A stretch of 30,894 bases of DNA from Fimadaptatus sp050946055. GTDB lineage: Bacteria; Bacillota; Clostridia; Christensenellales; Aristaeellaceae. Made by a program: the position numbers and the translations under genes. Positions 1 to 7,674 of the stretch are shown here, piece after piece. The stretch spans positions 1 through 30,894 of the forward strand of contig JBMNUB010000037.1 of NCBI GenBank assembly GCA_050946055.1. Direction: 5' to 3'. A model generated the notes under the pieces. That model was not told the origin of the DNA. It saw nothing but the letters and a program-made list of their open reading frames with translations, and searched no databases. The stretch's first letter is position 1. The number at the start of each line of letters is the position of its first letter.

Positions 1-32
1 TCTACATTTCTGTACTTCCTTGCCATACATAA

Positions 33-78
33 CGCCTCCTGTCATAGCTTCTATTCTACAACAGGAGGCTTCTTTTTT
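33..78 (+). terminator. Rho-independent terminator of a gene left of the window
   Basis: GCCTCCTG at 33-40 pairs with CAGGAGGC at 62-69, and a T-rich tract (TTCTTTTTT) follows on the plus strand. The loop is long, about 21 nt. It probably ends a plus-strand gene lying outside the window, because no convincing coding frame precedes it here. Confidence 0.6.
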
Positions 79-99
79 CTATTGTCCGCTATATCGGGA

Positions 100-289
100 A
101 CTGTCCAATGTGAGGTGGGCGCGTAGATATTTTGGCGGCGGAAAATCCCATTTCTCAGAGCCAAAATATCTACCTTGCAGTTTCCATGCCCGTAAACCTT
201 AAGGATTTCAGTGGAAACTGAGTAGAGGTGGCAGTGGCGGGGGAGATTCTCCCCCGTCCACGCTTGTCAAAAAGACTTTTTTGACAAGC
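100..289 (-). repeat. Structured dispersed repeat, copy 1 (3' region of the unknown gene)
   Basis: This is a shorter copy of the element also seen at 1846-2094 and 7675-7908. Read on the minus strand it gives hairpin H4 (262-273/278-289, 12 bp, loop of four), H3 (238-245/249-256), H2 (178-186/212-220) and H1 (124-136/160-172, 13 bp, perfect). The edges are ACTGTC at 100-105 and GACAAGC at 283-289. About 70 bp present in the other copies next to the ACTGTC end is missing. It lies downstream of the minus-strand gene ending at 363 and directly follows the hairpin at 292-315. A poor hairpin (85-98) touches its far edge. Confidence 0.8.
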
Positions 290-291
290 TG

Positions 292-315
292 TCCGAACCC
301 CGTTGAGGGTTCGGA
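292..315 (-). terminator. Terminator-like hairpin after the unknown gene
   Basis: TCCGAACCC (292-300) pairs perfectly with GGGTTCGGA (307-315) around a 6-nt loop, 48 nt beyond the stop codon at 363. There is no T-run; hairpin H4 of repeat copy 1 begins two bases further on and carries runs of A and T. Confidence 0.5.
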
Positions 316-362
316 TAAATTCGCAGGTCCGCGCATGGCGCAAATCAGCTATGCCGCGCGCG

Positions 363-995
363 TCACTTTAAGAGCCATATCTGTCCGTCGGGCATGACCA
401 TAATGCCGCCCTGCCTGCGCTCAATAATGTCGCCGTTGGCGGCGCTGCGCACGACTATGCCGCGCGCAGCCCGGCTGGAAGGGCGATATGCGAAGTACAG
501 GCGTTCACCATCGCGCAGCAGCAGTTCCTCGCCCGAGCGCGTGCATATGTCCCTGCGTTCGGGCCACAGCGCGCGCGTGCAGCACTCGCCATGGCGCACA
601 ACGAGCATGAGCGGACATGTGACAAGGCGCAGTTCCGCGCAATTGCCCGCCAAATCAAGCTGCAGCACGGCCAGCACATCGGTCTTATCTGCCTCAGGGT
701 CGTGCGCCAGTATCTCCATTATGCCCGCGCCAAAGTCCGCGCGCAGCACGCATATGCGCCCCTCGCAGAACACGGGCGCGCTAAACTGCTGCCCGTGCGC
801 CGCTTCAAAGGGCGCTATGACCCTGCCATGGGGGTGCTGCACGAATATCATCCGGGCGGGCAGATCTATGCCGCCCATGTGCATGTCATATGCATCGCCA
901 AGGTCGCAAGGGCCGTCGGTAGCCGCCCAGTACCAGCCGCCGCTGCCCGCAAGCTCATTAAGATGCGACATGCCTTGAGTTGCTATCTCCCGCAT
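363..995 (-). CDS. Conserved-looking hypothetical protein, operon with ywlG
   Basis: A 210-residue protein that I do not recognise. It has no signal peptide or membrane helix. Short hydrophobic stretches alternate with charged turns (for example ICVLRADFG and MVMPDGQIWLLK at the end), which suggests a beta-rich soluble fold. I chose the ATG at 995 because AAGGAGG lies 7 nt upstream; the ATG six bases earlier (1001) almost touches the ribosome binding site. It starts about 30 bp after the ywlG stop codon on the same strand, with no terminator between them, so the two are probably cotranscribed from the ywlG promoter. Function unknown. Confidence 0.75.
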   Translation of the reverse strand: MREIATQGMSHLNELAGSGGWYWAATDGPCDLGDAYDMHMGGIDLPARMIFVQHPHGRVIAPFEAAHGQQFSAPVFCEGRICVLRADFGAGIMEILAHDPEADKTDVLAVLQLDLAGNCAELRLVTCPLMLVVRHGECCTRALWPERRDICTRSGEELLLRDGERLYFAYRPSSRAARGIVVRSAANGDIIERRQGGIMVMPDGQIWLLK

Positions 996-1026
996 GGGCA
1001 TACCTCCTTGAGCGCGAATTGGCGTT

Positions 1027-1575
1027 CTATTCGTACTTGGCGCGCGCGCCGCCTATCAGCGGCATGCGGCACAGCGCCGCCGTGACATGGGCGCTGCCTA
1101 TCTCGCCGCACTCCAGCCTTATGGGTACGGCCACGCGGCGAAGATGCATGCCTATCAGCGTATCGCCTATGTCCAGCCCGGCATCGGCCTCGACGCGCTC
1201 TACCAGCACCGGTTCGCTCATAAGCGCCCATATGCCGGTGGCAAACGAGCCTCCCGCCTTGGGCTGCGGCACCGCCCACACCATCTGATAGCCGCGCTTT
1301 ACCGCCTCGGCGCGCTCCATTACCAGCGCGCGGTTGAGATGCTCGCAGCACTGCGCCGCCAGCGCTATGCCGTGCGCGCGCGTGCATTCGATTGCCGCAC
1401 GCGCCATGACCGCACCGGCCTCGGGCGAGGATGCGTGGCCTATGTCGCCGCCCAGCGCCTCGCTGCTGGAGCAGCCTATCACCATAAGCTCCGTGGGATA
1501 AAAGGGCGCGCTCGCCTTGCCCAGCAGTTCCTCTATGGCTGCGCGCGTCTGATCGTATAGCTTTTGAGTGTCCAT
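1027..1575 (-). CDS. ywlG: YwlG/UPF0340 family protein (TIGR01440, DUF436)
   Basis: 182 residues, the usual length for the UPF0340 family. The diagnostic block GCSSSEALGGDIG is near residues 34-46, followed by SSPEAG near 49-54. The family is widespread in Bacillota; its biochemical role is not established, although the serine-rich block resembles a phosphate- or nucleotide-binding loop. The start is set by AAGGAGG five bases before the ATG at 1575. The gene lies behind an extended -10 promoter at 1638-1646 and is followed by the unknown gene ending at 363. Family assignment is firm; function is open. Confidence 0.88.
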   Translation of the reverse strand: MDTQKLYDQTRAAIEELLGKASAPFYPTELMVIGCSSSEALGGDIGHASSPEAGAVMARAAIECTRAHGIALAAQCCEHLNRALVMERAEAVKRGYQMVWAVPQPKAGGSFATGIWALMSEPVLVERVEADAGLDIGDTLIGMHLRRVAVPIRLECGEIGSAHVTAALCRMPLIGGARAKYE

Positions 1576-1637
1576 ATGTGCCTCCTTGAGTTTAACCTGA
1601 GCCGCGGCTGCGCGGCATGATATCGCCTCACGCCAAT

Positions 1638-1646
1638 ATTATACCA
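1638..1646 (-). promoter_or_regulatory. Extended -10 promoter of ywlG
   Basis: On the minus strand TG-G-TATAAT occupies 1646-1638, about 60 nt before the ywlG start codon. A good -35 box is not visible at 17 bp, consistent with an extended -10 promoter. Confidence 0.55.
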
Positions 1647-1808
1647 CATCTGGCAAGGCATGAGCGCCATATCTGCTCGAGCATGCGCGCAAACATATGG
1701 CACATTGCGATTTAGCGCATTCCCTTGCCACGCAACAGGCGCTAAAGAATGCTCACATGCCGCGCGAACACCGCCGCGCGCTGCAAACGGCCACACGCAG
1801 TAAGGCAA

Positions 1809-1846
1809 AGCCTGCAATGCTCATATGATAAGCATTGCAGGCTTCA
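1809..1846 (-). repeat. 38-bp hairpin, distal copy of a direct duplication
   Basis: A perfect inverted repeat (AGCCTGCAATGCT...AGCATTGCAGGCT, 13-bp stem) identical over 38 bp to 2098-2135. On the minus strand it is followed by a T-rich stretch (TTTGCCTT), so this copy looks like the original terminator with its U-tract. It abuts the AGACTGTCA edge of repeat copy 2. Confidence 0.85.
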
Positions 1847-2094
1847 GACTGTCAAAAATCCCGGAGAGCGCGGCGGGCCTCGCAGCCCGCCGACTTAGGT
1901 AGCGCCCAGCGACATGTGCGGTAGGCGCGTGATATTTTTGCGTCGGGAAATCCCATTTCCCGGAGTAAAAATATCTTCCTTGCAGTTTCCACGCCCGGAA
2001 ATCCGTTAGTATTTCAGTGGAAACTGAGTAGGGGTGGCAGTGGCGGGGGAGCTTCTCCCCCATCCGCGCTTGTCAAAAAGACGCTTTGACAAGC
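1846..2094 (-). repeat. Structured dispersed repeat, copy 2 (3' region of the spoIID-like gene)
   Basis: A full-length copy of about 249 bp. On the minus strand the order is H4 (2068-2077/2085-2094), H3 (2045-2051/2055-2061), H2 (1983-1992/2017-2026) and H1 (1931-1941/1965-1975), with an inner stem 1944-1950/1956-1962. A further stem of CGGCGGGC with GCCCGCCG lies at 1871-1892. The ends are imperfect inverted repeats: GACTGTCAAA at 1847 and, on the other strand, GCTTGTCAAA at 2094 (8 of 10 match). No protein is encoded. It sits between identical 38-bp hairpins (1809-1846 and 2098-2135). Confidence 0.88.
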
Positions 2095-2097
2095 TGG

Positions 2098-2135
2098 AGC
2101 CTGCAATGCTCATATGATAAGCATTGCAGGCTTCA
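2098..2135 (-). repeat. 38-bp hairpin, gene-proximal copy of the duplication
   Basis: Identical to 1809-1846 over 38 bp. It lies 304 bp past the spoIID-like stop codon and three bases before hairpin H4 of repeat copy 2. It lacks the U-tract that follows the distal copy. Confidence 0.85.
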
Positions 2136-2224
2136 CAAAAACGGCAAGCCGCTTTATGTGCGCGGCACGGCGCCATGGATACAACTTTAGGGCAGGTTCA
2201 TTTAGGGCATGGCTTATGCCCGGC

Positions 2225-2267
2225 AAAAGCGCCCTGCGCGCGCAACTATGCCGCATGTGCAGGGCGC
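2225..2267 (-). terminator. Candidate terminator of the spoIID-like gene
   Basis: GCGCCCTGC at 2229-2237 pairs with GCAGGGCGC at 2259-2267; on the minus strand TTTT follows at 2228-2225. It lies about 170 nt past the stop codon. A second hairpin without T-run (CTGACGCA/TGCGTCAG, 2385-2411) is closer to the gene. Confidence 0.5.
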
Positions 2268-2438
2268 AATATTATGGCGGCGCTCGCACAGGCAGTGCGC
2301 GCATAGCCGCGCGTAAAGAGCGCATGCGCCGGCTGGCATGGCGCGAATTGCCGTTTTGGCGCGGCGCTCATCGAGCGGCTCAGGCTGACGCACCACCTGC
2401 CATTGCGTCAGCACCCGCGTCCGCCGCCTCTTGCGCGG

Positions 2439-4208
2439 CTATATGAGCCTCAAATACTGCGCCGCGACATAGCCTGTGTAGCTGCCCACCTGCACCTGCA
2501 CCCAGCCATCGCCCAGCTCGCGCAGCACTATCAGCGGCTGGCCGTTCATCAGCGGATACAGCACCTGTGAGGTGGTGTTAGGTTCGGCGCGGAGGTTGAG
2601 CGTGGAGGCATCGTTGGCCAGCGCAACCTCGGCATAGAACGCGCCCTCGGGCAGATCGCCCACAGGTATGTAGGTAGGTCTGGGAGTGGGCTGCGCGGTG
2701 GGGCGCGGCGTGGCTGCAGCCCCGGCCACTATCCCGGGCAGCACCGACGGCGCGTACTGCCTCGTCACGAATTCCATGCCCGGATAGTAGAAGGCCAGTA
2801 TCTGCTCATATGTCCAGCCGTACTGACCGGCCATGCGCTCCGCTCCGCGCTGGCTCATGCCCAGTCCATGCCCAAAGCGCCGCGATTCTATCACGAACTT
2901 ACCGGCCTCCTCGCGCACCGATATCAGCTCGTTGTCGGACTTGTTTATCGACAGGCCCAGCGCGTCCTCAACGGCATCGAATATGTCCAGATCCACGGTG
3001 AATTCGCGATCCAGCACGCGCATATCGCCCAGCGCAAGCTCAGGCGCTGTTGCTGCGGGGCCATTATCCGCGCCGCCGGTTGTGATGCCGCCGGCAGTAT
3101 TCTGAGCGGCATCCTCGCCTTCGGCACTGTCCTGCGCGGTGCCGTCCAGCACAGGGCGCGCCATCAGCCGGAGCTTGAAGCGCAGCTTGGTGAACACGCG
3201 GCTCGGCACAGCATACTTGGGCGTGTGCGGCTTTATCGAGGATATGTCTATTATGGCTATGTTCTCCGGCGAATCGTCATAGCCCATCGAGGCGAGCTGT
3301 TCGGACAGCGCGTCCTTGAGCAGCGCATCCAGCGCTTCGGGAATGGCGGCATTCGTTCCGGGCTGGCGCGGCACGGAGGCGGTCTTTACCCGGCTCTGCG
3401 GATTGCCTAGGTCATATGGGTCATCGCGCATGTCCAGATAGCCGTAGTTGCCCTCCTCGCCAAATGCGTTTGCGTACAGGTCGGTCTGGCCGCCGTTTGA
3501 TGCCGAGTAGAAGCATTCGGACAGCTTGCCGTCATAAGTGCCCACCAGTCCGCGCGTCTGCTCCACGGCCAGCACCGCATTGGCATACTGCGCCTCATAG
3601 CCGCGGAACACCTGATCATTGGTATTGTCGTAAACGTCGTAGTCGCGCGATGAGCTGCGCCGCCTGAGCGCGTATGTGCGCGCCGCCACAGCCTGCGCCT
3701 TGAGCGCCTCTATCGGGAAGGAATCGCTCATCTCATACGGCACTACGCCCTTAATATAGTCCTCTATGTATATGCTAAGCACCAGCCGCAGCGCGCCATC
3801 CACCACGGTCACGCTGAGATCGCCCTCGTACAGGCCCTTTACATCGCCTATGCGCAGGCCGTTTTCGCCGGGCGCACTGTGGCGCGTAAGCGAGAAGCCC
3901 GCGCCCATGTGCATGGTCATGCCCTCGTATGTGAGTACCGGCTCTCCTTCGGACACGAACAGGTGCAGCCGCGAGCCGCGCTCAAAGCGAAAGCCCGGGT
4001 TGCCGTCTATTGAATAGCTGCCGCACAGCTCTATGTCCAGCTCGGTAAGATCCGTGCCGGGATATGTCAGCAATACCCGTATGGTGCCGTCCTCTACGGG
4101 CGCGGCGCTGGGTGCAGGCGTAACCGCAGGCTCGGCAAGGGCCGTGCCTATGCCGCCAAATGCCGTCAGCACTGCCATAAGCAGCGCAAGTATCACATTG
4201 CGCGTCAC
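2439..4208 (-). CDS. Secreted SpoIID/LytB-domain protein with C-terminal SH3 domain
   Basis: 589 residues from a GTG at 4208, which has AAAGGAGG seven bases upstream and directly opens a signal peptide (TRN, hydrophobic core, ALA at residues 23-25 before EP). The frame stays open further upstream but without a ribosome site. The SpoIID core is clear: the IEDYIKGVVPYEM...ALKAQAVAARTYAL block and the late GHGLGMSQRGAE...ILAFYYPG block. SpoIID is a peptidoglycan lytic transglycosylase, and LytB-type relatives enhance amidases. An acidic, Gly/Ala/Thr-rich stretch interrupts the core, and a Pro/Thr linker leads to a bacterial SH3 domain (NLRAEPNTTSQVL...YVAAQYL) that probably binds the wall. The SH3 domain suggests a vegetative or spore-cortex wall protein rather than canonical SpoIID. 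Confidence 0.85.
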   Translation of the reverse strand: MTRNVILALLMAVLTAFGGIGTALAEPAVTPAPSAAPVEDGTIRVLLTYPGTDLTELDIELCGSYSIDGNPGFRFERGSRLHLFVSEGEPVLTYEGMTMHMGAGFSLTRHSAPGENGLRIGDVKGLYEGDLSVTVVDGALRLVLSIYIEDYIKGVVPYEMSDSFPIEALKAQAVAARTYALRRRSSSRDYDVYDNTNDQVFRGYEAQYANAVLAVEQTRGLVGTYDGKLSECFYSASNGGQTDLYANAFGEEGNYGYLDMRDDPYDLGNPQSRVKTASVPRQPGTNAAIPEALDALLKDALSEQLASMGYDDSPENIAIIDISSIKPHTPKYAVPSRVFTKLRFKLRLMARPVLDGTAQDSAEGEDAAQNTAGGITTGGADNGPAATAPELALGDMRVLDREFTVDLDIFDAVEDALGLSINKSDNELISVREEAGKFVIESRRFGHGLGMSQRGAERMAGQYGWTYEQILAFYYPGMEFVTRQYAPSVLPGIVAGAAATPRPTAQPTPRPTYIPVGDLPEGAFYAEVALANDASTLNLRAEPNTTSQVLYPLMNGQPLIVLRELGDGWVQVQVGSYTGYVAAQYLRLI

Positions 4209-4546
4209 CTTTTCCCCTCCTTTGGCATAGCTTATGCCCTTCATTTGTAGAATATCGCCATAAGGCCTATGATTTTGACGCGCAGCGCCCTCTGTATGTT
4301 CCCTGATGCGCCGCATCAAGCCGCAGTTGGAGCTATTATGCAGGGCGTATTGCGCTGCCGAAATGCGCGCAGGCCCTGCCCGCATACCCGCATTGCCTGA
4401 CCACGGCGCTCATGGGGGCAACCTGCGCACAAAGCGCGCTTATGTCCGCCGCGCGCCCGCGCCTGACCGCCGTTTTGACATCGTTTGCGCACTGCGGAGG
4501 CAGTTGGCACTTGAATAAGAATTAAATGAGAAAAGCCCCCGCCGCC
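4209..4546. other. Intergenic stretch between two divergent genes
   Basis: No credible gene. On the minus strand GTCAAAAT at 4279-4272 and CGATATTCT about 14 bp downstream weakly resemble a sigma-E type sporulation promoter for the spoIID-like gene; this is only suggestive. The plus-strand promoter of the ATPase begins at 4547. Confidence 0.3.
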
Positions 4547-4575
4547 TTGTATAGCCAGCCGGGGCATGCTATGAT
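4547..4575 (+). promoter_or_regulatory. Sigma-A promoter of the P-type ATPase gene
   Basis: TTGTAT at 4547-4552, a 17-bp spacer, then TATGAT at 4570-4575. The predicted start of transcription near 4582 lies downstream of the first in-frame ATG (4526), which supports the start codon at 4610. Confidence 0.65.
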
Positions 4576-4609
4576 TAAGACAATCAATTTGTTCGAGGTG
4601 TCGTGCATC

Positions 4610-6994
4610 ATGAAAGAGCAACACTCAAGGCGCGTTGCGCCCGCCGACGCGGAGCGCTTCGCGCCTGACGCGCATGCGGGACTTACGTCGGAGCAGGTGC
4701 GCCGCCGCATAGATGATGGATTGGACAATGTCGCCAGCACTTCTCAGGGCAAGTCATATGGGCGCATACTGCGCGACAACCTGATTACGCTGTTCAATCT
4801 GCTCAACTTTGCGCTGGCAGCGTGCGTGATACTGGTAGGCTCTTATTCGAACGCATTGTTCATAGGCGTTATACTCTGCAACATAGTGATAGGCACATAT
4901 CAGGAAATTCGCGCCAAAAAGACCATAGACCGGCTCAAGGTGGTCAGCGCGCCCACGGCCTGCGTGGTGCGCGACGGCGCGGAGAGCGACATAGCCGTGG
5001 AACAGCTTGTGCTGGATGACATAGCCGTGTGGCGCTCCGGCATGCAGATAAGCGCCGACTGCATAATCGCAGAAGGCACTGTCGAGGTAAACGAATCGCT
5101 GCTGACCGGCGAGAGCGACGCGCTGGTCAAGCGCCCCGGCGACATGCTCATGTCTGGCAGCTTCATAGTGTCGGGCGAATGCCGCGCGCGCGTGGAGCAT
5201 GTGGGCGACGATAACTATGCCGCGCGCATAGCGGGCGACGCGCGCAAGTTCAAAAAGCCCAATTCCGAGATAATGCGCTCGCTGAACCTGATAATAAAGT
5301 ACATAGGCATAGCCATAGTGCCGATAGGCGGCGCGCTGTTCTTAAAGCAGTACTTCTGGATGGACATGTCGCTCACCGATTCCATAGTAAAGACCGTGGC
5401 CGCCATGATAGGCATGATACCCGAAGGGCTGGTGCTGCTTACCAGCGTGGCGCTGGCCGTGGGCGTGATAAGGCTGGCGCGGCGGCAGACACTGGTGCAG
5501 CAGCTCTACTGCATAGAGACTCTGGCGCGCGTGGACACGCTGTGTCTGGACAAGACCGGCACGATAACCACGGGCGAGATGCAGGTGAGCGACCTGATAC
5601 CCATCGAAGCCTCAAACGAGTTCACGATAGGCGCGCTGCGCGCCTTCACCGCCGCCCTGACCGACGACAATCCCACCAACCGCGCGCTGCGCAAGCGCTT
5701 TTCGGGCGACAGCGACTGGCACTGCCTGCACGTTGAGCCGTTCTCCTCGGCGCGCAAGTGGAGCGGCGCGCAGTTTGAAGGCCACGGCTCGATAGTCGTG
5801 GGCGCGCCCGAGTTCGTGCTGGGTGCGGATTACGAGCGGGTGCGCGCGCAGGTCGAGCGCTATGCCAAGCTGGGGCAGCGCGTGCTGGTGCTGGCGCAGT
5901 CCGACGCGCCCTTTGGCGAAAAGGCGCTGCCAAACGGCAAGCTGGTCATATGCGCGCTCATCGCCATAGGCGACACGCTGCGCCCTGAAGCGCCCTCCAC
6001 GCTCAGCTACTTCTCCGAGCAGGGAGTGGACATAAAGGTCATATCGGGCGACAACCCCGTGACCGTCGCCAATGTGGCCGCGCGCGCCGGACTGCAAGAC
6101 GCGGACAAGCTCATCGACATGAGCACGCTCAGCACTGACGAGCAGGTCGCCGACGCCGCCGGCCGCTACACGGTGTTTGGCCGCGTTACGCCGCAGCAGA
6201 AGCGCGTGCTGGTCAATGCCTTAAAGCGCGAGGGACACACGGTCGCCATGACCGGCGACGGCGTGAACGACGTGCTGGCGCTCAAGGATTCCGACTGCTC
6301 CATAGCCATGGCCTCGGGCAGCGATGCCGCGCGGCAGGTGTCCGACATAGTGCTGCTGGACTCCAACTTCGCCTCCATGCCCGCCGTTGTTGCCGAGGGG
6401 CGGCGCGTGATAAACAACATATCGCGCTCGGCCTCGCTGTTTCTGACCAAGACGATATTCTCGGCGCTGCTGGCCATACTGCTGCTGATAATGATGCACG
6501 GCTATCCCTTCCAACCCATACAGCTCACGCTGTTCTCCTCGCTGGCAATAGGCCTGCCCTCGTTCGTGCTGGCGATGGAACCCAACTCGGCGCGCGTGCG
6601 CGGCAACTTCCTGCTGAGCGTGCTGGAGCGGGCGCTGCCTGCGGCGCTTACGATAGTGCTGGGCGTAGTCGCCTGCATGGCCATGTCCGGCCCGCTGTAT
6701 CACAGCAGCGCCGAGGTCAGCACCATGGCGGTGCTGTTCACGGTGTGCGTGGGGCTTATATCGCTGGTGCGCGTGTGCCATCCGTTTAACCTTATACGGC
6801 TGGCGCTGGTCATAGTATGCACGGGCGCGTTTGCGGTGTGCGTATTGTTCATGCCCACGCTGTTTAAGCTCGTGCAGCTAGACATGGGGCAGCTGGCCAT
6901 ACTTGCGTTGATGGTAGCGGCGGCAATACCCGTCATGGCGCTATTGTCGGCGCTGCTCAGGAAATTAACGATATTTGCCCGAAATCACGTTTGA
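4610..6994 (+). CDS. P-type cation-transporting ATPase (P2-like)
   Basis: 794 residues. Order: N-terminal helices (about 58-98), actuator domain with TGES at 166-169, membrane helix 4 with PEGL at 271-274, phosphorylation motif DKTGT at 314-318 (Asp314 is phosphorylated), nucleotide domain with a degenerate GAPE in place of KGAPE near 398, hinge GDGVND at 549-554, and six C-terminal helices. No N-terminal metal-binding CxxC and no CPC motif, so it is not a heavy-metal P1B pump. The PEGL motif and layout fit cation exporters of the type called CaxP-like or HAD-IC family; Ca2+ or another divalent cation is my guess. The ATG at 4610 has GAGGTG nine bases upstream and fits the promoter at 4547-4575; ATGs at 4526 and 4571 lie upstream of or inside that promoter. 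Rubrerythrin follows immediately from its own promoter. Confidence 0.9.
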   Translation: MKEQHSRRVAPADAERFAPDAHAGLTSEQVRRRIDDGLDNVASTSQGKSYGRILRDNLITLFNLLNFALAACVILVGSYSNALFIGVILCNIVIGTYQEIRAKKTIDRLKVVSAPTACVVRDGAESDIAVEQLVLDDIAVWRSGMQISADCIIAEGTVEVNESLLTGESDALVKRPGDMLMSGSFIVSGECRARVEHVGDDNYAARIAGDARKFKKPNSEIMRSLNLIIKYIGIAIVPIGGALFLKQYFWMDMSLTDSIVKTVAAMIGMIPEGLVLLTSVALAVGVIRLARRQTLVQQLYCIETLARVDTLCLDKTGTITTGEMQVSDLIPIEASNEFTIGALRAFTAALTDDNPTNRALRKRFSGDSDWHCLHVEPFSSARKWSGAQFEGHGSIVVGAPEFVLGADYERVRAQVERYAKLGQRVLVLAQSDAPFGEKALPNGKLVICALIAIGDTLRPEAPSTLSYFSEQGVDIKVISGDNPVTVANVAARAGLQDADKLIDMSTLSTDEQVADAAGRYTVFGRVTPQQKRVLVNALKREGHTVAMTGDGVNDVLALKDSDCSIAMASGSDAARQVSDIVLLDSNFASMPAVVAEGRRVINNISRSASLFLTKTIFSALLAILLLIMMHGYPFQPIQLTLFSSLAIGLPSFVLAMEPNSARVRGNFLLSVLERALPAALTIVLGVVACMAMSGPLYHSSAEVSTMAVLFTVCVGLISLVRVCHPFNLIRLALVIVCTGAFAVCVLFMPTLFKLVQLDMGQLAILALMVAAAIPVMALLSALLRKLTIFARNHV

Positions 6995-7019
6995 AACGCG
7001 CAGGCATATGTTATATAAT
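6991..7019 (+). promoter_or_regulatory. Strong sigma-A promoter of rubrerythrin
   Basis: TTGAAA at 6991-6996, a 17-bp spacer, TATAAT at 7014-7019. The -35 box overlaps the stop codon of the ATPase gene (6992-6994). An inverted GGAG...CTCC lies just downstream (7020-7035); I see no clear PerR box. Confidence 0.85.
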
Positions 7020-7070
7020 GGAGTATAGGCGCTCCATTTCATAACACAGCATGCACAAGGAGGTATGGCC

Positions 7071-7607
7071 ATGGAACTCAAGGGCTCTCAGACCGAACGC
7101 AATCTGCGCGCCGCATTCGCAGGCGAGAGCGAGGCGTGCGTAAAGTACGGCTACTACGCATCCCGCGCGCGCAAGGACGGCATGAATCTGGTCGCCGATA
7201 TATTCGGTGAGACCTCGGGCAACGAGCGCGAGCACGCTAAGATATGGTTCAAGCTGCTGCATGACGGCATGCCGCTCACGCCCGAAAACCTCGCCGACGC
7301 AGCCAGCGGCGAACACTACGAGTGGACCGAGATGTACAGGGGCTTTGCGCAGACCGCGCGCGAGGAGGGCTTTGACCGCATAGCCTACCTGTTCGAGGCG
7401 GTGGCCAACATCGAGCGCGAGCACGAGGCGCGCTACAACAAGCTGCTTGACTCGGTGCGCGCGGGTGACATGTTTGAAAAAGATAAAGAGGTAATATGGG
7501 TCTGCTCCAACTGCGGCCACATACACATAGGCCCCAATGCGCCCGAGGTATGCCCGGTGTGCGAACATCCGCGCGCATACTTCATGATGAAGTGCGAGAA
7601 CTACTGA
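7071..7607 (+). CDS. rbr: Rubrerythrin
   Basis: 178 residues: an N-terminal ferritin-like four-helix domain with the di-iron motifs ESEA (Glu19), EREH (52-55) and a second EREH near 115-118, followed by a rubredoxin-type domain with Cys145, Cys148, Cys161 and Cys164. Rubrerythrins reduce hydrogen peroxide to water in the cytoplasm of anaerobes using reduced rubredoxin or NAD(P)H-linked donors. The start at 7071 has AAGGAGG seven bases upstream; the ATG at 7065 is one base from the ribosome site and is unlikely. It is monocistronic: own promoter (6991-7019) and a GC-rich hairpin at 7639-7670. Its 3' region is interrupted by repeat copy 3. Confidence 0.95.
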   Translation: MELKGSQTERNLRAAFAGESEACVKYGYYASRARKDGMNLVADIFGETSGNEREHAKIWFKLLHDGMPLTPENLADAASGEHYEWTEMYRGFAQTAREEGFDRIAYLFEAVANIEREHEARYNKLLDSVRAGDMFEKDKEVIWVCSNCGHIHIGPNAPEVCPVCEHPRAYFMMKCENY

Positions 7608-7638
7608 TGAGTGAGCGCGCATGAGCGCACATAAAAGC

Positions 7639-7670
7639 CGCCCGCCCTTTCTTTGCCGGAAGGGCGGGCG
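7639..7670 (+). terminator. Rubrerythrin terminator hairpin, gene-proximal copy
   Basis: CGCCCGCCCTT (7639-7649) pairs perfectly with AAGGGCGGGCG (7660-7670). Only ATTTG follows, so the U-tract is poor. A near-identical hairpin with a good U-tract lies beyond repeat copy 3 at 7909-7951. Confidence 0.7.
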
Positions 7671-7674
7671 ATTT

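Noticed and set aside
20..202. 60-codon plus-strand frame at the left edge
   Set aside because: It runs across a terminator hairpin and into repeat copy 1; no ribosome site.
1846..2094. Group IIC intron or transposon with enzyme
   Set aside because: Terminator association is reminiscent, but the element has no reverse transcriptase or transposase frame, no GUGYG start and no domain V that I can see.
1846..2094. Integron attC site
   Set aside because: Core sites (RYYYAAC and GTTRRRY) in the expected layout are absent, and no integrase is nearby.
7014..7040. PerR box at the rubrerythrin promoter
   Set aside because: The AT-rich stretch does not fit the palindrome TTATAAT-N-ATTATAA; only weak similarity.
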